A stretch of 37,741 nt of DNA from contig JAISFN010000164.1 in the NCBI GenBank assembly GCA_031263585.1, positions 1 to 37,741 on the forward strand. The letters are read 5' to 3'. This document shows, piece after piece, positions 25,421 to 35,344 of this stretch (the first letter of the stretch is position 1; each line of letters begins with the position of its first letter). The position numbers were made by a program, and so were the translations under genes. The stretch is from Prevotellaceae bacterium (GTDB taxonomy: Bacteria > Bacteroidota > Bacteroidia > Bacteroidales > UBA932). The notes beneath the pieces were generated by a model. It did not search any database and was not told the origin of the DNA. It saw only the letters and a list, made by a program, of their open reading frames with translations.

Positions 25421-28400
25421 ATGGTGAATGCGTATAAATCTCTGTTGATATCCAAAATCAGATTCATAATCTCGTTATTGGGATTTGTAGTATTGTTTTC
25501 TATAGTTTCTTTTTCACAGGATATCTTAAGCTCGGTACAAACGGCCGATAACGACATTATTGTTTACGATACCAATTCGGATAAGTATTTGTTTTACCGG
25601 AAAGAGACGGGGGGTAAAGGCTATCCTTACAAAATACTTTCGAAAGAGGAGTATCAAAAAGAGCGATTTAACCGGTCGTTACGTGAAGTCTGGCAAAGAA
25701 AGCGGAACGAAGAAGCTAATGCACTGGCTGAAAAAGAAGACGGGAAATTATTTCAAACCAAGTTCAGGGTTAATAACGATGCCTTCCGGACGATATTCGG
25801 GAGCGATGAAATAAATATCAATCCCCAAGGCTCGCTTGAGATGATGTTCGGGATGAAGATAAGCAAAGTGGATAACCCCATGACGCCTCCCGAATACCGG
25901 CGGACAATATCTCCCGAGTTCGACACACGCTTCCAGTTGAATGTTACCGGCAACATTGGTGAGAGGATTAAATTGAACTTTAATTATGATCCCAACGCTA
26001 CGTTTGATTTCGAAACAAATTTAAAAATTGATTACCAGGGTGGCGAAGACGATATTCTTCAAAAAATAGAAGCCGGTAATATTACCATGCCGCTGAGCGG
26101 AACGCTTATTACCGGCAGCCAGAGTCTTTTTGGGCTTCGTACCGATTTAAGGTTCGGCAGGTTGGATATTTCAACTGTATTTTCGCGGCAACAGGGCCAG
26201 TCCAAAACAATTGAAGTACGAGGGGGTGCCCAGACAAATTATTTTGAAATACAGGCAGACCAGTACGATGCCAACCGGCACTTTTTCCTGTCACAATATT
26301 TCCGCGATAATTACGAACAGTCTCTGTCTCAGTTACCACTTGTGTTATCGGGGGTTACAATTACAAAAATCGAAGTTTGGGTAACTAACAAAACCAATAG
26401 GGTTGAAGATGCCAATGCACGTAATGTAGTTGCTTTTATGGACTTGGCCGAACAGTCGCAAGCTAATATTTATAATCAGGTCCCGGCTTTTGCCGCTTTG
26501 GGAAAGATGTATCCGGCAAACGATGCTAACGGCATGTATCAACAAATGATTACAACATATGCTGGAATACGTGATATTGCGATGGTAAATAGCGCTTTAT
26601 CCGGTATAAATAATTTTTCGTCGGGGCAGGATTACGAAAAATTGGAGCGTGCCCGCAGGCTGAATCCCAGCGAATATACATTACAGCCCCAACTGGGTTA
26701 CATATCGTTAAATACTGCTTTGAATAGCGATGAAGTTCTATCTGTTGCCTATGAATATACAATTGGCGGACAAACATACAGGGTGGGCGAATTATCAACT
26801 GAAGGAAATACGGAAATAGACAAATCGCTTATTGTTAAATTACTGAAAGGCACTATTTTATCACCTAAACTTTTTACATGGAAGCTGATGATGAAAAATA
26901 TTTACAGGCTGGATGCCTACAATTTAACTCAAAATGGTTTTCTATTAGATATCTTTTACGAAGATGATGGAATTGGGGCATCGGTTCCGTACCTTACGGG
27001 TGGCAATGTTGATAAAAAGCCATTAATCAGCGTATTGGGATTAGATAATCTTAATTCGCAAAATGATCCCTATCCCGACGGTGTTTTCGATTATATAAAC
27101 GGTATAACAGTTATGCCGGAAAGGGGAAGGGTAATTTTCCCTGTGCTGGAGCCTTTTGGCAGTTATCTGAAAAAGAAAATTAATAACGAGGCGTTAGCTT
27201 CGAAGTATGTATATCAGGAGCTTTATGACTCTACACTAACCAAAGCCCAGGAATTAGCCGAAAAAAACAAGTTTAAAATATCCGGAAGTTTCGAGTCGGA
27301 AAGTGCCGGAACAATTTACCTCGAAGCCAGCAATGTTCCCGAGGGATCGGTAGTTGTAACTGCCGGGGGAGTAAAACTTACCGAGGGTGTCGATTATCAA
27401 GTTAACTATGTTGCCGGTACGGTAACTATAACCAATGCCGGTTATCTGGAATCGGGCATTCCTATACGTGTTTCGTTGGAAAACAGGGAGTTGTTTAACC
27501 TTACATCTAAAACTTTAGTAGGAGCCAATTTAAACTACAAGTTCAGTGATAAATTTACGGTTGGTGGTACTATTATGCATTTGAGCGAAAAACCATTGAC
27601 CCAAAAGGTGAGCTACGGAGACGACCCGATATCCAATACCATTTGGGGGTTGAATGCGTCCTATTCAACCGAATCTCGGTTTTTAACAAAAATGGTTAAT
27701 GCACTGCCTTTTATTAATACAAAGGTCACATCTTCATTTAGTATCGACGCCGAATTTGCCCAGCTTATTCCGGGGCATGCTAGGGGCATAGGTAAGGAAG
27801 GTACTGTTTATGTTGATGATTTTGAGGGAGCTAAAAGCTCATTAGATTTGCGGAGTTATTTAAGCTGGTCATTGGCTGGTACGCCGCAGGGCATGCCTGA
27901 TTTATTCCCAGAAGGTTCGCTGATAAACGATTTGACCAATGGCTACAACCGAGCACGTTTGGCTTGGTATTGGACTGATCCCGAGCTTGTGCGAAATACC
28001 TCAAACACACCTTCGTACATGCGGCAGAATCCGGCGAAATATTTGGAAAACCATTGGGTGCGCGAAATTCCGTATAAGGAATTGTTCCCCGAGCGCCAAG
28101 AGATATTGGGAACATCGGAGTTTTTGCAAACATTAAATTTGAACTATTATCCCAATGAGCGGGGACCTTATAACTACGACGATAAACAAATAGATGCGAA
28201 TGGCTATCTGAGAAATCCGAAACAACGGTGGGCAGGTATTATGCGCCCGTTGCCGATTACCGATTTCGAAACGGCTAATTATGACTATATCGAGTTCTGG
28301 GTGATGGACCCTTTTACCTACAACCCGGAAGCTGATGGCGGCGATTTGTATATTAACTTGGGTACGATTTCGGAAGATATTCTTCGCGATGGCTATAAAA

Positions 28401-31400
28401 TGTACGAGCAGGGTGTGCCATACCCGTTGGATACCACCCAGATGATTAAGACAGCCTGGGGATATGTTCCTAAAAATCCGGCTCTTGTAAATACATTTGA
28501 TAACAATACGGCCAAGCGTACAGCTCAGGATGTCGGGTTGGACGGCATGGGTAATGATTTGGAAATACAGCATTTCAGCGCCTTCATAGCAAACATAAGC
28601 AATTTGAACCCTTCTTCCAAAGAAGTGCAACGGGTTTTAGCCGACCCTTCGGGTGATGACTATATGTATTATCGCTCGGCGGTTTACGACCAGGAACAGG
28701 CATCTGTATTCGACCGTTATAAATTCTTTAATAATACGCAGGGCAATTCGGCAACATCCGAATCTACAGGCGGCCAGAACCAGATGTACACCACATATCC
28801 CGATATGGAAGATATTAATCGGGATAATACAATGGATGAAACTGAAAGTTATTACCAGTATCGTATTAAGTTGAATCCGAGAGATATGGAGGTCGGTAAA
28901 AACCACATATCAAGTATTATCGACACCGCTGTTGTTTTTGCCCATAATGGCCGGCAGGCCATACGTTGGTACCAGTTCCGTATTCCTTTGAATGAGTATG
29001 AACGTACGGTTGGAGCAATCAGCGACTTTAAGTCGATACGCTACATGCGTATGTACATGCGCGGTTTCCAGGATACCACCGTATTGCGTTTTGCAACGTT
29101 GGAACTGGTACGCAGCGAATGGCGCAAGTACAATTACTCGTTGCTTGAGGGGCAGGAAGGTTTAACCCAGCCAGAAATGCCTGACGGTCAGTTTGAAGTA
29201 TCGGTAGTGAATATTGAAGAACATTCGAGTCGTACCCCCGTCAATTATATTATGCCTCCGGGCGTTTCGCGTGTTATCGATCCAGATAATACGCAGAATC
29301 GTGAGTTGAATGAACAATCGATGCAGATAAAGGTTGTGAACCTGCCCGATGGTGATGCACGCGCCGTATATAAAACCTCGATATACGATATGCGGATGTA
29401 CCGCCGTTTAAAAATGGATATGCATGCTGAGGCTCTGATGGGCGATATGAGTTTGCAATCGGGTGATATATCGGTGTTTGTACGTATCGGTAGCGATTTA
29501 AGGAATAATTATTACGAGTATGAAATACCCTTGGTGGTTACACCTCCTGGAAGGTATGGCGATAATCAGCGCGATATGGTATGGCCGCGCGAAAACCTGC
29601 TGGACATTGAATTGAGCCAACTTACTGATATGAAAATCTTCCGAAACGAAAAGATTAAAAAAGAAGGAGGCTCGATTAATACTATGTTCGAAATGGCTAA
29701 CGGCGAACATATAATGCGGGTGGTAGGAAATCCGAATCTGGGGGAAATAAAATCGATACTTATAGGGGTAAGGAATCCGATAAAGAAAGATAAGCCGGAA
29801 GACAAGGGTGTATCCAAATCGGGGATTATCTGGGTTAACGAGCTTAGGCTCTCCGACTTTGAGGAAAGTGGCGGTTGGGCAGCCAACATGCGTATGAGTG
29901 CAAAACTGGCAGATTTTGGTAATGTTGCCGTTGCCGGAAGTATAATGACTGCCGGATTTGGCGGGATTGAACAAAAATTGCAGGAACGTAGCCGGGAAGA
30001 TATCTATCAATATGATATTGTTAGTAATTTTGAATTAGGGAAATTTTTCCCTGAAAAATGGGGAGTACGTATCCCGATGTTTGTGAGTTTCTCCGAACAT
30101 TATGCTAATCCGCTGTACGATCCTTTGTCGAAAGATGTCAAGTATAAGGATGCAATGAGCGCCTTGACAACAAAAGCAGAAAAAGACTCGCTACGGAACA
30201 TTGCCCAGGATTTTATGCGGCGAAAATCGATAAACTTTACCAATATGCGTATTGCTCCTGCCGATTCGAAGCCCCGTATATTGAGTATAGCCAACCTGTC
30301 GCTGAGCTTTTCGTTTAACGAAATAATGTCGCATAATGTAAACGTTGAGCACCGCTTACAAAAAGAATACAGGGGGGCTTTGGGCTATAGTTATAATATC
30401 GAACCAAAGTATATCGAGCCGTTTAAGAAAATTAAATTTTTACAGTCGAAATGGTTGTCGTTAATACGTGATTTTAACATAAACTTAGTGCCCAACCAGT
30501 TTAGCTTTAATATGGATATATACCGTTATTACGATGAACGGCAAAACCGTAATATAGCTTATCCGGAAGCCAAATTACCCGGAACATATGCCAAGGATTT
30601 TACATGGAACAGACATTATAACCTGTCGTGGGATTTAACGCGGAGCCTGAGACTGACGTATAATGCAACAAACATTGCACGTATCGACGAACCGGAAGGA
30701 ATGGTAAACAAACATCGGGATCCCGAAGGATATAAGGTTTGGGAAAAAGAGGTTTGGAAAAACATCAAAAATTTCGGACGTAACGTGAATTTCAATCATA
30801 ATATCGATATTACCTGGCGTATGCCATTCAATAAAATTCCGGTTTTAGACTGGGTTACCGGTTCGCCGTATTACCGTGCCGCGTACAATTGGTCGGCGGC
30901 GCCCTTACTGAGGGAGGATTCGGAATATATGTACGACCCCGGAAATACCATCGGTAACAGCCGTATAATAGGGGGTGTGGCGCAGTTCTCGTTACGGAAT
31001 TTGTATGACAAATCGAAATTTTTAAAGAATGTAAACGCCGATTTCGACGGGCGGAAACCAACTGCAACCGAATTGCAGGAAGTTAAGTACGAATCGCGTA
31101 AAATGTCATTTACAGCCAAAAACCGCAGGCTTATTACCCATAATCTGGGAACCAATAATGTGGTTGTAAAAGTATATGATAAAGATGATAAGGAACTTGC
31201 TGCAACAACCGAAACATCGGGCAACAACCGAGTGTATGTAATATTGAATGAAAATAGTAAGGAAACCAAGGTTGTAGTAACCGGAAAGGTTCCGAAACAA
31301 CAGAAGGCAGGAGCATATGCGGGTAAATTGCTGGCGCGTTTAGCCATGTCGGTACGGGATGTCTCGATCGATTATTCGCAGAACGAATCAACGATATTAC

Positions 31401-32701
31401 CGGGATATAAGCCTAGAACGAGTATTTTCGGATTAAACCGGAATAACGGGAAGCTTGTCCCGGGACTCGACTTCGTGTTAGGAGGGCAGGCCCTTGATTT
31501 TATTGAGCGTGCACGCGAATACCAATGGTTAACCTCCGATTCGACTATGATTTCGCCATTTGCTATGAGCAAGCGTACAACGCTTAATTATACTGCAACA
31601 ATTGAGCCAGTTCGCGATTTGAGAATCGTATTGAAGGGTTTGCGAATGAAGAGTGAAGATAACCAGATATATAATATAACCAGCGATAAAAATACATTTA
31701 GCAGGGTAGGGGCATTTCAAATAACAATTATAAGTTTAACAACGGCTTTTGACGGTCCCAGTTCGACAAATAATTATTATTCTCCGGCATTCGAGAATTT
31801 TAACAAATACCGTAAAGAGATTGCCTGGCGTTTAGCCGCTCAACGGCAAAAACAATCGAACAACGGCTATAATCCGGGCGGTGGCGAGTATCCCGACGGT
31901 TATAGTGGTATGTCGCCCGAGGTTTTGATTCCTGCATTCCATGCGGCATATACCGGTAAATCGCCATCGTCGGTAACGCTTAAAAATTTCTGGAGTTTTC
32001 CTTTACCCAACTGGAGTTTAACCTATAATGGCTTTACTCGCTCCGAGTTTTTCAAACAGTTTTTGCGTTCGGGCTCTATCACACATAACTATACATCGGT
32101 ATATTCAGTTAATGCCTACAATCAGAATGGGCAATATACCGAAGAGAGTGACGGATTCAGCTATACGCGAAATGTGCTGAACGATTTTATTCCGATGAAT
32201 GATATTATGGCTGTGTCGATTAACGAAAGCTTCAGCCCACTTTTAGGAGTTAATTTGGGATGGAAAAACGACCTTACAACAAAGTTTGAAATAGTAAAAC
32301 GACGCTCGTTGGGATTGAGTTTGGCCAACGCTCAGGTGAACGAAATGCGTACAACGCAGTTTACCATAGGTTTGGGATATTTTTTCCGCGAAGTTCCATT
32401 AATTTTTAAATTCGGTGAAGATCGTGTTAAAAATTTAAAGACCGATTTACGACTCACCGGCGACTTTACATTTAGCGACGACATTACATTTTTACGCAGT
32501 TTGGATGAAACGGAACAACAAACACAAGTATACCAGGGTATGAAACGGATTCAGTTCAAATTCTCTGCCGATTATACAATTAGCAAAAATATTATGCTGC
32601 GCTTATTTTTTGACCGGGATGTGAATAAGCCCCGGGTATCGGCTATCCCGACTTCAAATACAAATTTCGGATTTAGTGTAAGGGTTACATTAACCCAATA
32701 A
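25421..32701 (+). CDS. sprA: Type IX secretion outer-membrane translocon SprA/Sov
   Basis: A 2426-residue protein with an N-terminal signal peptide (hydrophobic core about 13-31, probable cleavage around FSQ-DIL). SprA forms the giant single-chain beta-barrel through which type IX substrates cross the outer membrane. The conserved block YVDDFEGAKSSLDLRSYLSW is at about residues 797-816, and the chain ends in aromatic/polar alternating strands finishing GFSVRVTLTQ, typical of a barrel. Length matches SprA/Sov (about 2400-2500). The ruvA-sprA-gcvH order is the Bacteroidota norm. A GGGTTA-CAT-TAACCC hairpin overlaps the last codons (32682-32696). The presence of an intact gene implies a functional T9SS. 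Confidence 0.95.
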   Translation: MVNAYKSLLISKIRFIISLLGFVVLFSIVSFSQDILSSVQTADNDIIVYDTNSDKYLFYRKETGGKGYPYKILSKEEYQKERFNRSLREVWQRKRNEEANALAEKEDGKLFQTKFRVNNDAFRTIFGSDEININPQGSLEMMFGMKISKVDNPMTPPEYRRTISPEFDTRFQLNVTGNIGERIKLNFNYDPNATFDFETNLKIDYQGGEDDILQKIEAGNITMPLSGTLITGSQSLFGLRTDLRFGRLDISTVFSRQQGQSKTIEVRGGAQTNYFEIQADQYDANRHFFLSQYFRDNYEQSLSQLPLVLSGVTITKIEVWVTNKTNRVEDANARNVVAFMDLAEQSQANIYNQVPAFAALGKMYPANDANGMYQQMITTYAGIRDIAMVNSALSGINNFSSGQDYEKLERARRLNPSEYTLQPQLGYISLNTALNSDEVLSVAYEYTIGGQTYRVGELSTEGNTEIDKSLIVKLLKGTILSPKLFTWKLMMKNIYRLDAYNLTQNGFLLDIFYEDDGIGASVPYLTGGNVDKKPLISVLGLDNLNSQNDPYPDGVFDYINGITVMPERGRVIFPVLEPFGSYLKKKINNEALASKYVYQELYDSTLTKAQELAEKNKFKISGSFESESAGTIYLEASNVPEGSVVVTAGGVKLTEGVDYQVNYVAGTVTITNAGYLESGIPIRVSLENRELFNLTSKTLVGANLNYKFSDKFTVGGTIMHLSEKPLTQKVSYGDDPISNTIWGLNASYSTESRFLTKMVNALPFINTKVTSSFSIDAEFAQLIPGHARGIGKEGTVYVDDFEGAKSSLDLRSYLSWSLAGTPQGMPDLFPEGSLINDLTNGYNRARLAWYWTDPELVRNTSNTPSYMRQNPAKYLENHWVREIPYKELFPERQEILGTSEFLQTLNLNYYPNERGPYNYDDKQIDANGYLRNPKQRWAGIMRPLPITDFETANYDYIEFWVMDPFTYNPEADGGDLYINLGTISEDILRDGYKMYEQGVPYPLDTTQMIKTAWGYVPKNPALVNTFDNNTAKRTAQDVGLDGMGNDLEIQHFSAFIANISNLNPSSKEVQRVLADPSGDDYMYYRSAVYDQEQASVFDRYKFFNNTQGNSATSESTGGQNQMYTTYPDMEDINRDNTMDETESYYQYRIKLNPRDMEVGKNHISSIIDTAVVFAHNGRQAIRWYQFRIPLNEYERTVGAISDFKSIRYMRMYMRGFQDTTVLRFATLELVRSEWRKYNYSLLEGQEGLTQPEMPDGQFEVSVVNIEEHSSRTPVNYIMPPGVSRVIDPDNTQNRELNEQSMQIKVVNLPDGDARAVYKTSIYDMRMYRRLKMDMHAEALMGDMSLQSGDISVFVRIGSDLRNNYYEYEIPLVVTPPGRYGDNQRDMVWPRENLLDIELSQLTDMKIFRNEKIKKEGGSINTMFEMANGEHIMRVVGNPNLGEIKSILIGVRNPIKKDKPEDKGVSKSGIIWVNELRLSDFEESGGWAANMRMSAKLADFGNVAVAGSIMTAGFGGIEQKLQERSREDIYQYDIVSNFELGKFFPEKWGVRIPMFVSFSEHYANPLYDPLSKDVKYKDAMSALTTKAEKDSLRNIAQDFMRRKSINFTNMRIAPADSKPRILSIANLSLSFSFNEIMSHNVNVEHRLQKEYRGALGYSYNIEPKYIEPFKKIKFLQSKWLSLIRDFNINLVPNQFSFNMDIYRYYDERQNRNIAYPEAKLPGTYAKDFTWNRHYNLSWDLTRSLRLTYNATNIARIDEPEGMVNKHRDPEGYKVWEKEVWKNIKNFGRNVNFNHNIDITWRMPFNKIPVLDWVTGSPYYRAAYNWSAAPLLREDSEYMYDPGNTIGNSRIIGGVAQFSLRNLYDKSKFLKNVNADFDGRKPTATELQEVKYESRKMSFTAKNRRLITHNLGTNNVVVKVYDKDDKELAATTETSGNNRVYVILNENSKETKVVVTGKVPKQQKAGAYAGKLLARLAMSVRDVSIDYSQNESTILPGYKPRTSIFGLNRNNGKLVPGLDFVLGGQALDFIERAREYQWLTSDSTMISPFAMSKRTTLNYTATIEPVRDLRIVLKGLRMKSEDNQIYNITSDKNTFSRVGAFQITIISLTTAFDGPSSTNNYYSPAFENFNKYRKEIAWRLAAQRQKQSNNGYNPGGGEYPDGYSGMSPEVLIPAFHAAYTGKSPSSVTLKNFWSFPLPNWSLTYNGFTRSEFFKQFLRSGSITHNYTSVYSVNAYNQNGQYTEESDGFSYTRNVLNDFIPMNDIMAVSINESFSPLLGVNLGWKNDLTTKFEIVKRRSLGLSLANAQVNEMRTTQFTIGLGYFFREVPLIFKFGEDRVKNLKTDLRLTGDFTFSDDITFLRSLDETEQQTQVYQGMKRIQFKFSADYTISKNIMLRLFFDRDVNKPRVSAIPTSNTNFGFSVRVTLTQ

Positions 32702-32709
32702 AATTTCCT

Positions 32710-32717
32710 ATCTTTGG
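32710..32717 (+). promoter_or_regulatory. -7 element before gcvH
   Basis: TATCTTTG fits TAnnTTTG and sits just after the sprA stop, giving gcvH a leader of about 65 nt. The -33 region has only a weak TTAC at the right distance. Confidence 0.5.
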
Positions 32718-32790
32718 GGCGTAGTTTTTTAGGGTGAAAAGTCAAAGATAGTTATAAATAAAACAATTACAAACTAATAAATTTAATGTT

Positions 32791-33168
32791 ATGAATGTTC
32801 CTGCAAATTTAAAGTATTCAAAAGAGCACGAATGGGTTAAAATAGAAGGCGATGTAGCCACAATTGGTATTACCGACCATGCACAGGGTCAATTAGGCGA
32901 TATCGTATTTGTTGATGTACAAACTGAAGGTGAAACGTTAGATAAAGGTGAAGTTTTCGGCGCTATCGAAGCTGTTAAAACAGTGGCCGATGCTTATATG
33001 CCTGTTTCGGGTGAAATTATTGAATTTAATGCCGAACTTGAAGGCGCTCCCGATTCAGTAAACAAAGATCCTTATGGTGCAGGCTGGATGATTAAAATAA
33101 AAATGACTAAACCGGAAGAAGCGAATGAATTGCTTTCGTCCGATGATTATAAAGCTTTAATAGCATAG
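32791..33168 (+). CDS. gcvH: Glycine cleavage system H protein
   Basis: 125 residues: MNVPANLKYSKEHEWVKIEG, ITDHAQGQLGDIVFVDV, and the lipoylation loop GAIEAVKTVADAYMPVSGEI with the modified lysine at position 63. The H protein shuttles the aminomethyl group between the P, T and L proteins of glycine cleavage and can also act in lipoate transfer. Length is standard. It is followed by a terminator. Confidence 0.96.
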   Translation: MNVPANLKYSKEHEWVKIEGDVATIGITDHAQGQLGDIVFVDVQTEGETLDKGEVFGAIEAVKTVADAYMPVSGEIIEFNAELEGAPDSVNKDPYGAGWMIKIKMTKPEEANELLSSDDYKALIA

Positions 33169-33190
33169 TTTATAGAGTAATAAATTATGA

Positions 33191-33223
33191 AAAGGAGTTG
33201 TTTCGGAAAAATGGCTTCTTTTT
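33191..33223 (+). terminator. Terminator after gcvH
   Basis: AAAGGAGTTGTTT pairs with AAATGGCTTCTTT (with G-U pairs) around CGGAA, followed by Ts. The remaining 33224-33381 is AT-rich with no clear promoter. Confidence 0.65.
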
Positions 33224-33381
33224 ACTTTTTTGCCCGAGATGTTTATTTGCTAATGGGTACCAAATATATAATACCATTTGATAATGCTTAAGTATAAGCA
33301 GTCGGACTAATTCCGTCATCTTTTTACATTAATCCGTAATTTTTACTATTTTCACAATTTATGCTATTGCGGTAAGTTAAT

Positions 33382-33834
33382 ATGAATAAGCTGAAAACAG
33401 GAGACAAAGTCCCTGGTTTTATCGGGAAAGATCAGGACGGAAACACCATAAGCCTATCGGATTATAATGGTAAAAAACTGATACTGTATTTTTATCCGAA
33501 AGACAATACAAGTGGATGTACTGCAGAAGCTTGCAGTTTGCGCGATGCCTACCCCGATTTTATGGAGAAAGGTTATGAAGTGCTTGGCGTGAGCCCCGAT
33601 AGCGAAAAATCGCATCAAAATTTTATTGGCAAACACAACCTGCCTTTCCGCCTGCTTGCCGATATCGACCATAAAATAGCCGAATTATATAACGTATGGG
33701 GCGAGAAAAAAATGTACGGACGTACTTACATGGGCATTATCCGTACCACGTTTGTTATCGACGAAAATGGTAATATCCAGCAGATAATTGAAAAGGTAGA
33801 TACTAAAAACCATGCGGAGCAAATTTTAAGGTAG
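33382..33834 (+). CDS. bcp: Thiol peroxidase of the PrxQ/Bcp family
   Basis: 150 residues in a thioredoxin fold: YFYPKDNTSGCTAEACSLRD with peroxidatic Cys46 and resolving Cys51 spaced by four residues, as in 2-Cys PrxQ. Later blocks are GVSPDSEKSHQNF, FRLLADIDHKIAELYNVWGE and GIIRTTFVIDENG. It reduces hydroperoxides with thioredoxin in the cytoplasm. In Bacteroidales bcp is usually next to recA; here about 1.5 kb of pseudogenes separates them. Confidence 0.95.
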   Translation: MNKLKTGDKVPGFIGKDQDGNTISLSDYNGKKLILYFYPKDNTSGCTAEACSLRDAYPDFMEKGYEVLGVSPDSEKSHQNFIGKHNLPFRLLADIDHKIAELYNVWGEKKMYGRTYMGIIRTTFVIDENGNIQQIIEKVDTKNHAEQILR

Positions 33835-34856
33835 ATGGAATTACTGCAATAATTTACCATAGAAAACTTCAGAAACTTCGATAAAATTGAAATACAAGGA
33901 TTATTGCAGATAAATATTTTTCTGGACAAAAATAACAGTGGCAAAATATCTGTTTTATAGGCTGCTTTTTTGTTGTTGGACATGTCGAGTCCATTTCTTT
34001 TTAATGAAATTAATAATTTCAGGGGGATTACAGGCGGTGAATTGAAATATCTGTTTCATAAATTTGAATACGGATTTGAAACCGGTATTATACAGGCCGA
34101 ATTTCGGAACGGAAACAAACAAAGCTTGATGCTTGTGCTGGAGTGCCGTATGAATACTGAAAGAGACGACAAATCGATAATATCTTCGCATGTCGACGAA
34201 TCGTTGATGGGATTAACTATTATAAATAATTTTAACGAGGGGCGAGCATATGCCAGTTTAAGCGATTATAAGAAAAGACTATCGGTTTCATTTATAAGTT
34301 TAAATATAAATAAGCGTTCAATATTAAATATTTACACTGAAATTTTTAAGCAGAAGCATGACTGGAAAATAATTGAGGCGGTATGGAATTTCGATTCGAA
34401 AGTTAAATCAATCACCCCTTTGACTGATGATATCTATTTCGATTACGATGGAGTAAATGTCCGGATTAAAAGCAGCGTATCAGGCGGCAAGGTGAAACGT
34501 TTTCTCGAAATTCTTACTGCTATTGTAAAGCCATGAACTACACATGTTTTGATTGATGAAATTGAGAACGGACTGCATTACTCGGCGCACAAGTTATTGT
34601 GGAAATACATTTTGTCGTTGTTTAATAATCTTAATATACAGCTATTTATAACTATTTATAGTATCGACATGTTGCAAGCGCTGAAAGAAATATTGGAAGG
34701 CGAGCAAGATATACGTGATATGATAAACCTGTTTATTATAGTCAATACAGCGAAAAAGAGATTCCACATGCTTACAGTAGTTATATTTACGAAGGTTTGC
34801 AGGGAGCTATTGATAATGAAACGGACATAAGACAGCTATGTCACAAAAACCAGTAA
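33835..34856 (+). pseudogene. AAA ATPase (AAA_15/OLD-like) with three in-frame stops and a frameshift
   Basis: Directly after bcp, one reading frame from ATG 33835 gives a complete ATPase when its stops are ignored: FTIENFRNFDKIEIQGLLQI, a Walker A degraded to DKNNSGKIS (expected GKNNSGKTS), a long insert, then VLIDEIENGLHYSAHKLLWK (Walker B) and NIQLFITIYSIDMLQALKEI (expected ITTHS). Stops are TAA at 33850, TAG near 33958 and TGA at 34534-34536; a frameshift near 34766 precedes the end EGLQGAIDNETDIRQL. The frame-corrected end overlaps the next gene start. Relatives are ATPase subunits of anti-phage systems such as OLD, AbiL, RloA or PARIS. It is a dead copy. Confidence 0.8.
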
Positions 34857-35329
34857 TTGCATTAGCCAAAGGAGATGATATTGTTTTTTTTTGGGACAAT
34901 ACACTCGTTTTTTTGGAATAAATTTATCGCAGGTTATGTTTCAGGCTACAAGAGGCTGGAACTTGAAAAATGAAAGGATGACAATGGTTTAGAATTTGAA
35001 CTTTTTCTATTTCCGGGCAATAGCGAATAAGATCCAGGAGAGTTTGAAAGCCTCTGACCGAACAGATAATCGATCTTAAAAACCAGGCTGTTTTTGATTG
35101 CTGGAATGAGAATATGAACACTGCATACAAACAAAAGCAAGCCGGAAAACAGGACAAAAATTATCGAAAATATACAGCTATTTGGAAATATTGTTGGGAG
35201 AATGCATCTGAACGATAGGAAGATAAAGCAAAGGGCGCTAACAGGGATTACCTCCGTAACGACCATCGGAACATGGAACCCGATGCATTACAACTGTTAA
35301 AACACTTTATCGAAACATATTTGAAATAA
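34838..35329 (+). pseudogene. DUF3226 (TOPRIM-like) partner of the ATPase, degraded
   Basis: Piecing frames together gives MSQKPVIALAKGDDIVFFWD, FWNKFIAGYVSGYKRLELEK, DDNGLEFELFLFPGNSE, DPGEFESL, FDCWNEYEHCIQT, and a clean last block GANRDYLRNDHRNMEPDALQ LLKHFIETYLK. This order of blocks fits DUF3226, a small TOPRIM-related family encoded next to AAA ATPases. The expected acidic residue in the first motif (AEG-x-DD) is Lys (AKGDD). Several frameshifts and stops break it. It overlaps the end of the ATPase, so the two were one operon. The last codons run up to 15 nt before recA. Confidence 0.7.
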
Positions 35330-35344
35330 ATAAATTATATCAAC

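Noticed and set aside
28133-30010. Minus-strand open frames of 165-170 codons inside sprA.
   Set aside because: They lie entirely opposite a conserved coding region and show no family signature.
33835-34830. Stop-codon readthrough or recoding in the ATPase, since all three stops lie in one frame.
   Set aside because: Three different stop codons are involved, Walker A and the THS motif are also mutated, and a frameshift follows, so ordinary decay is simpler.
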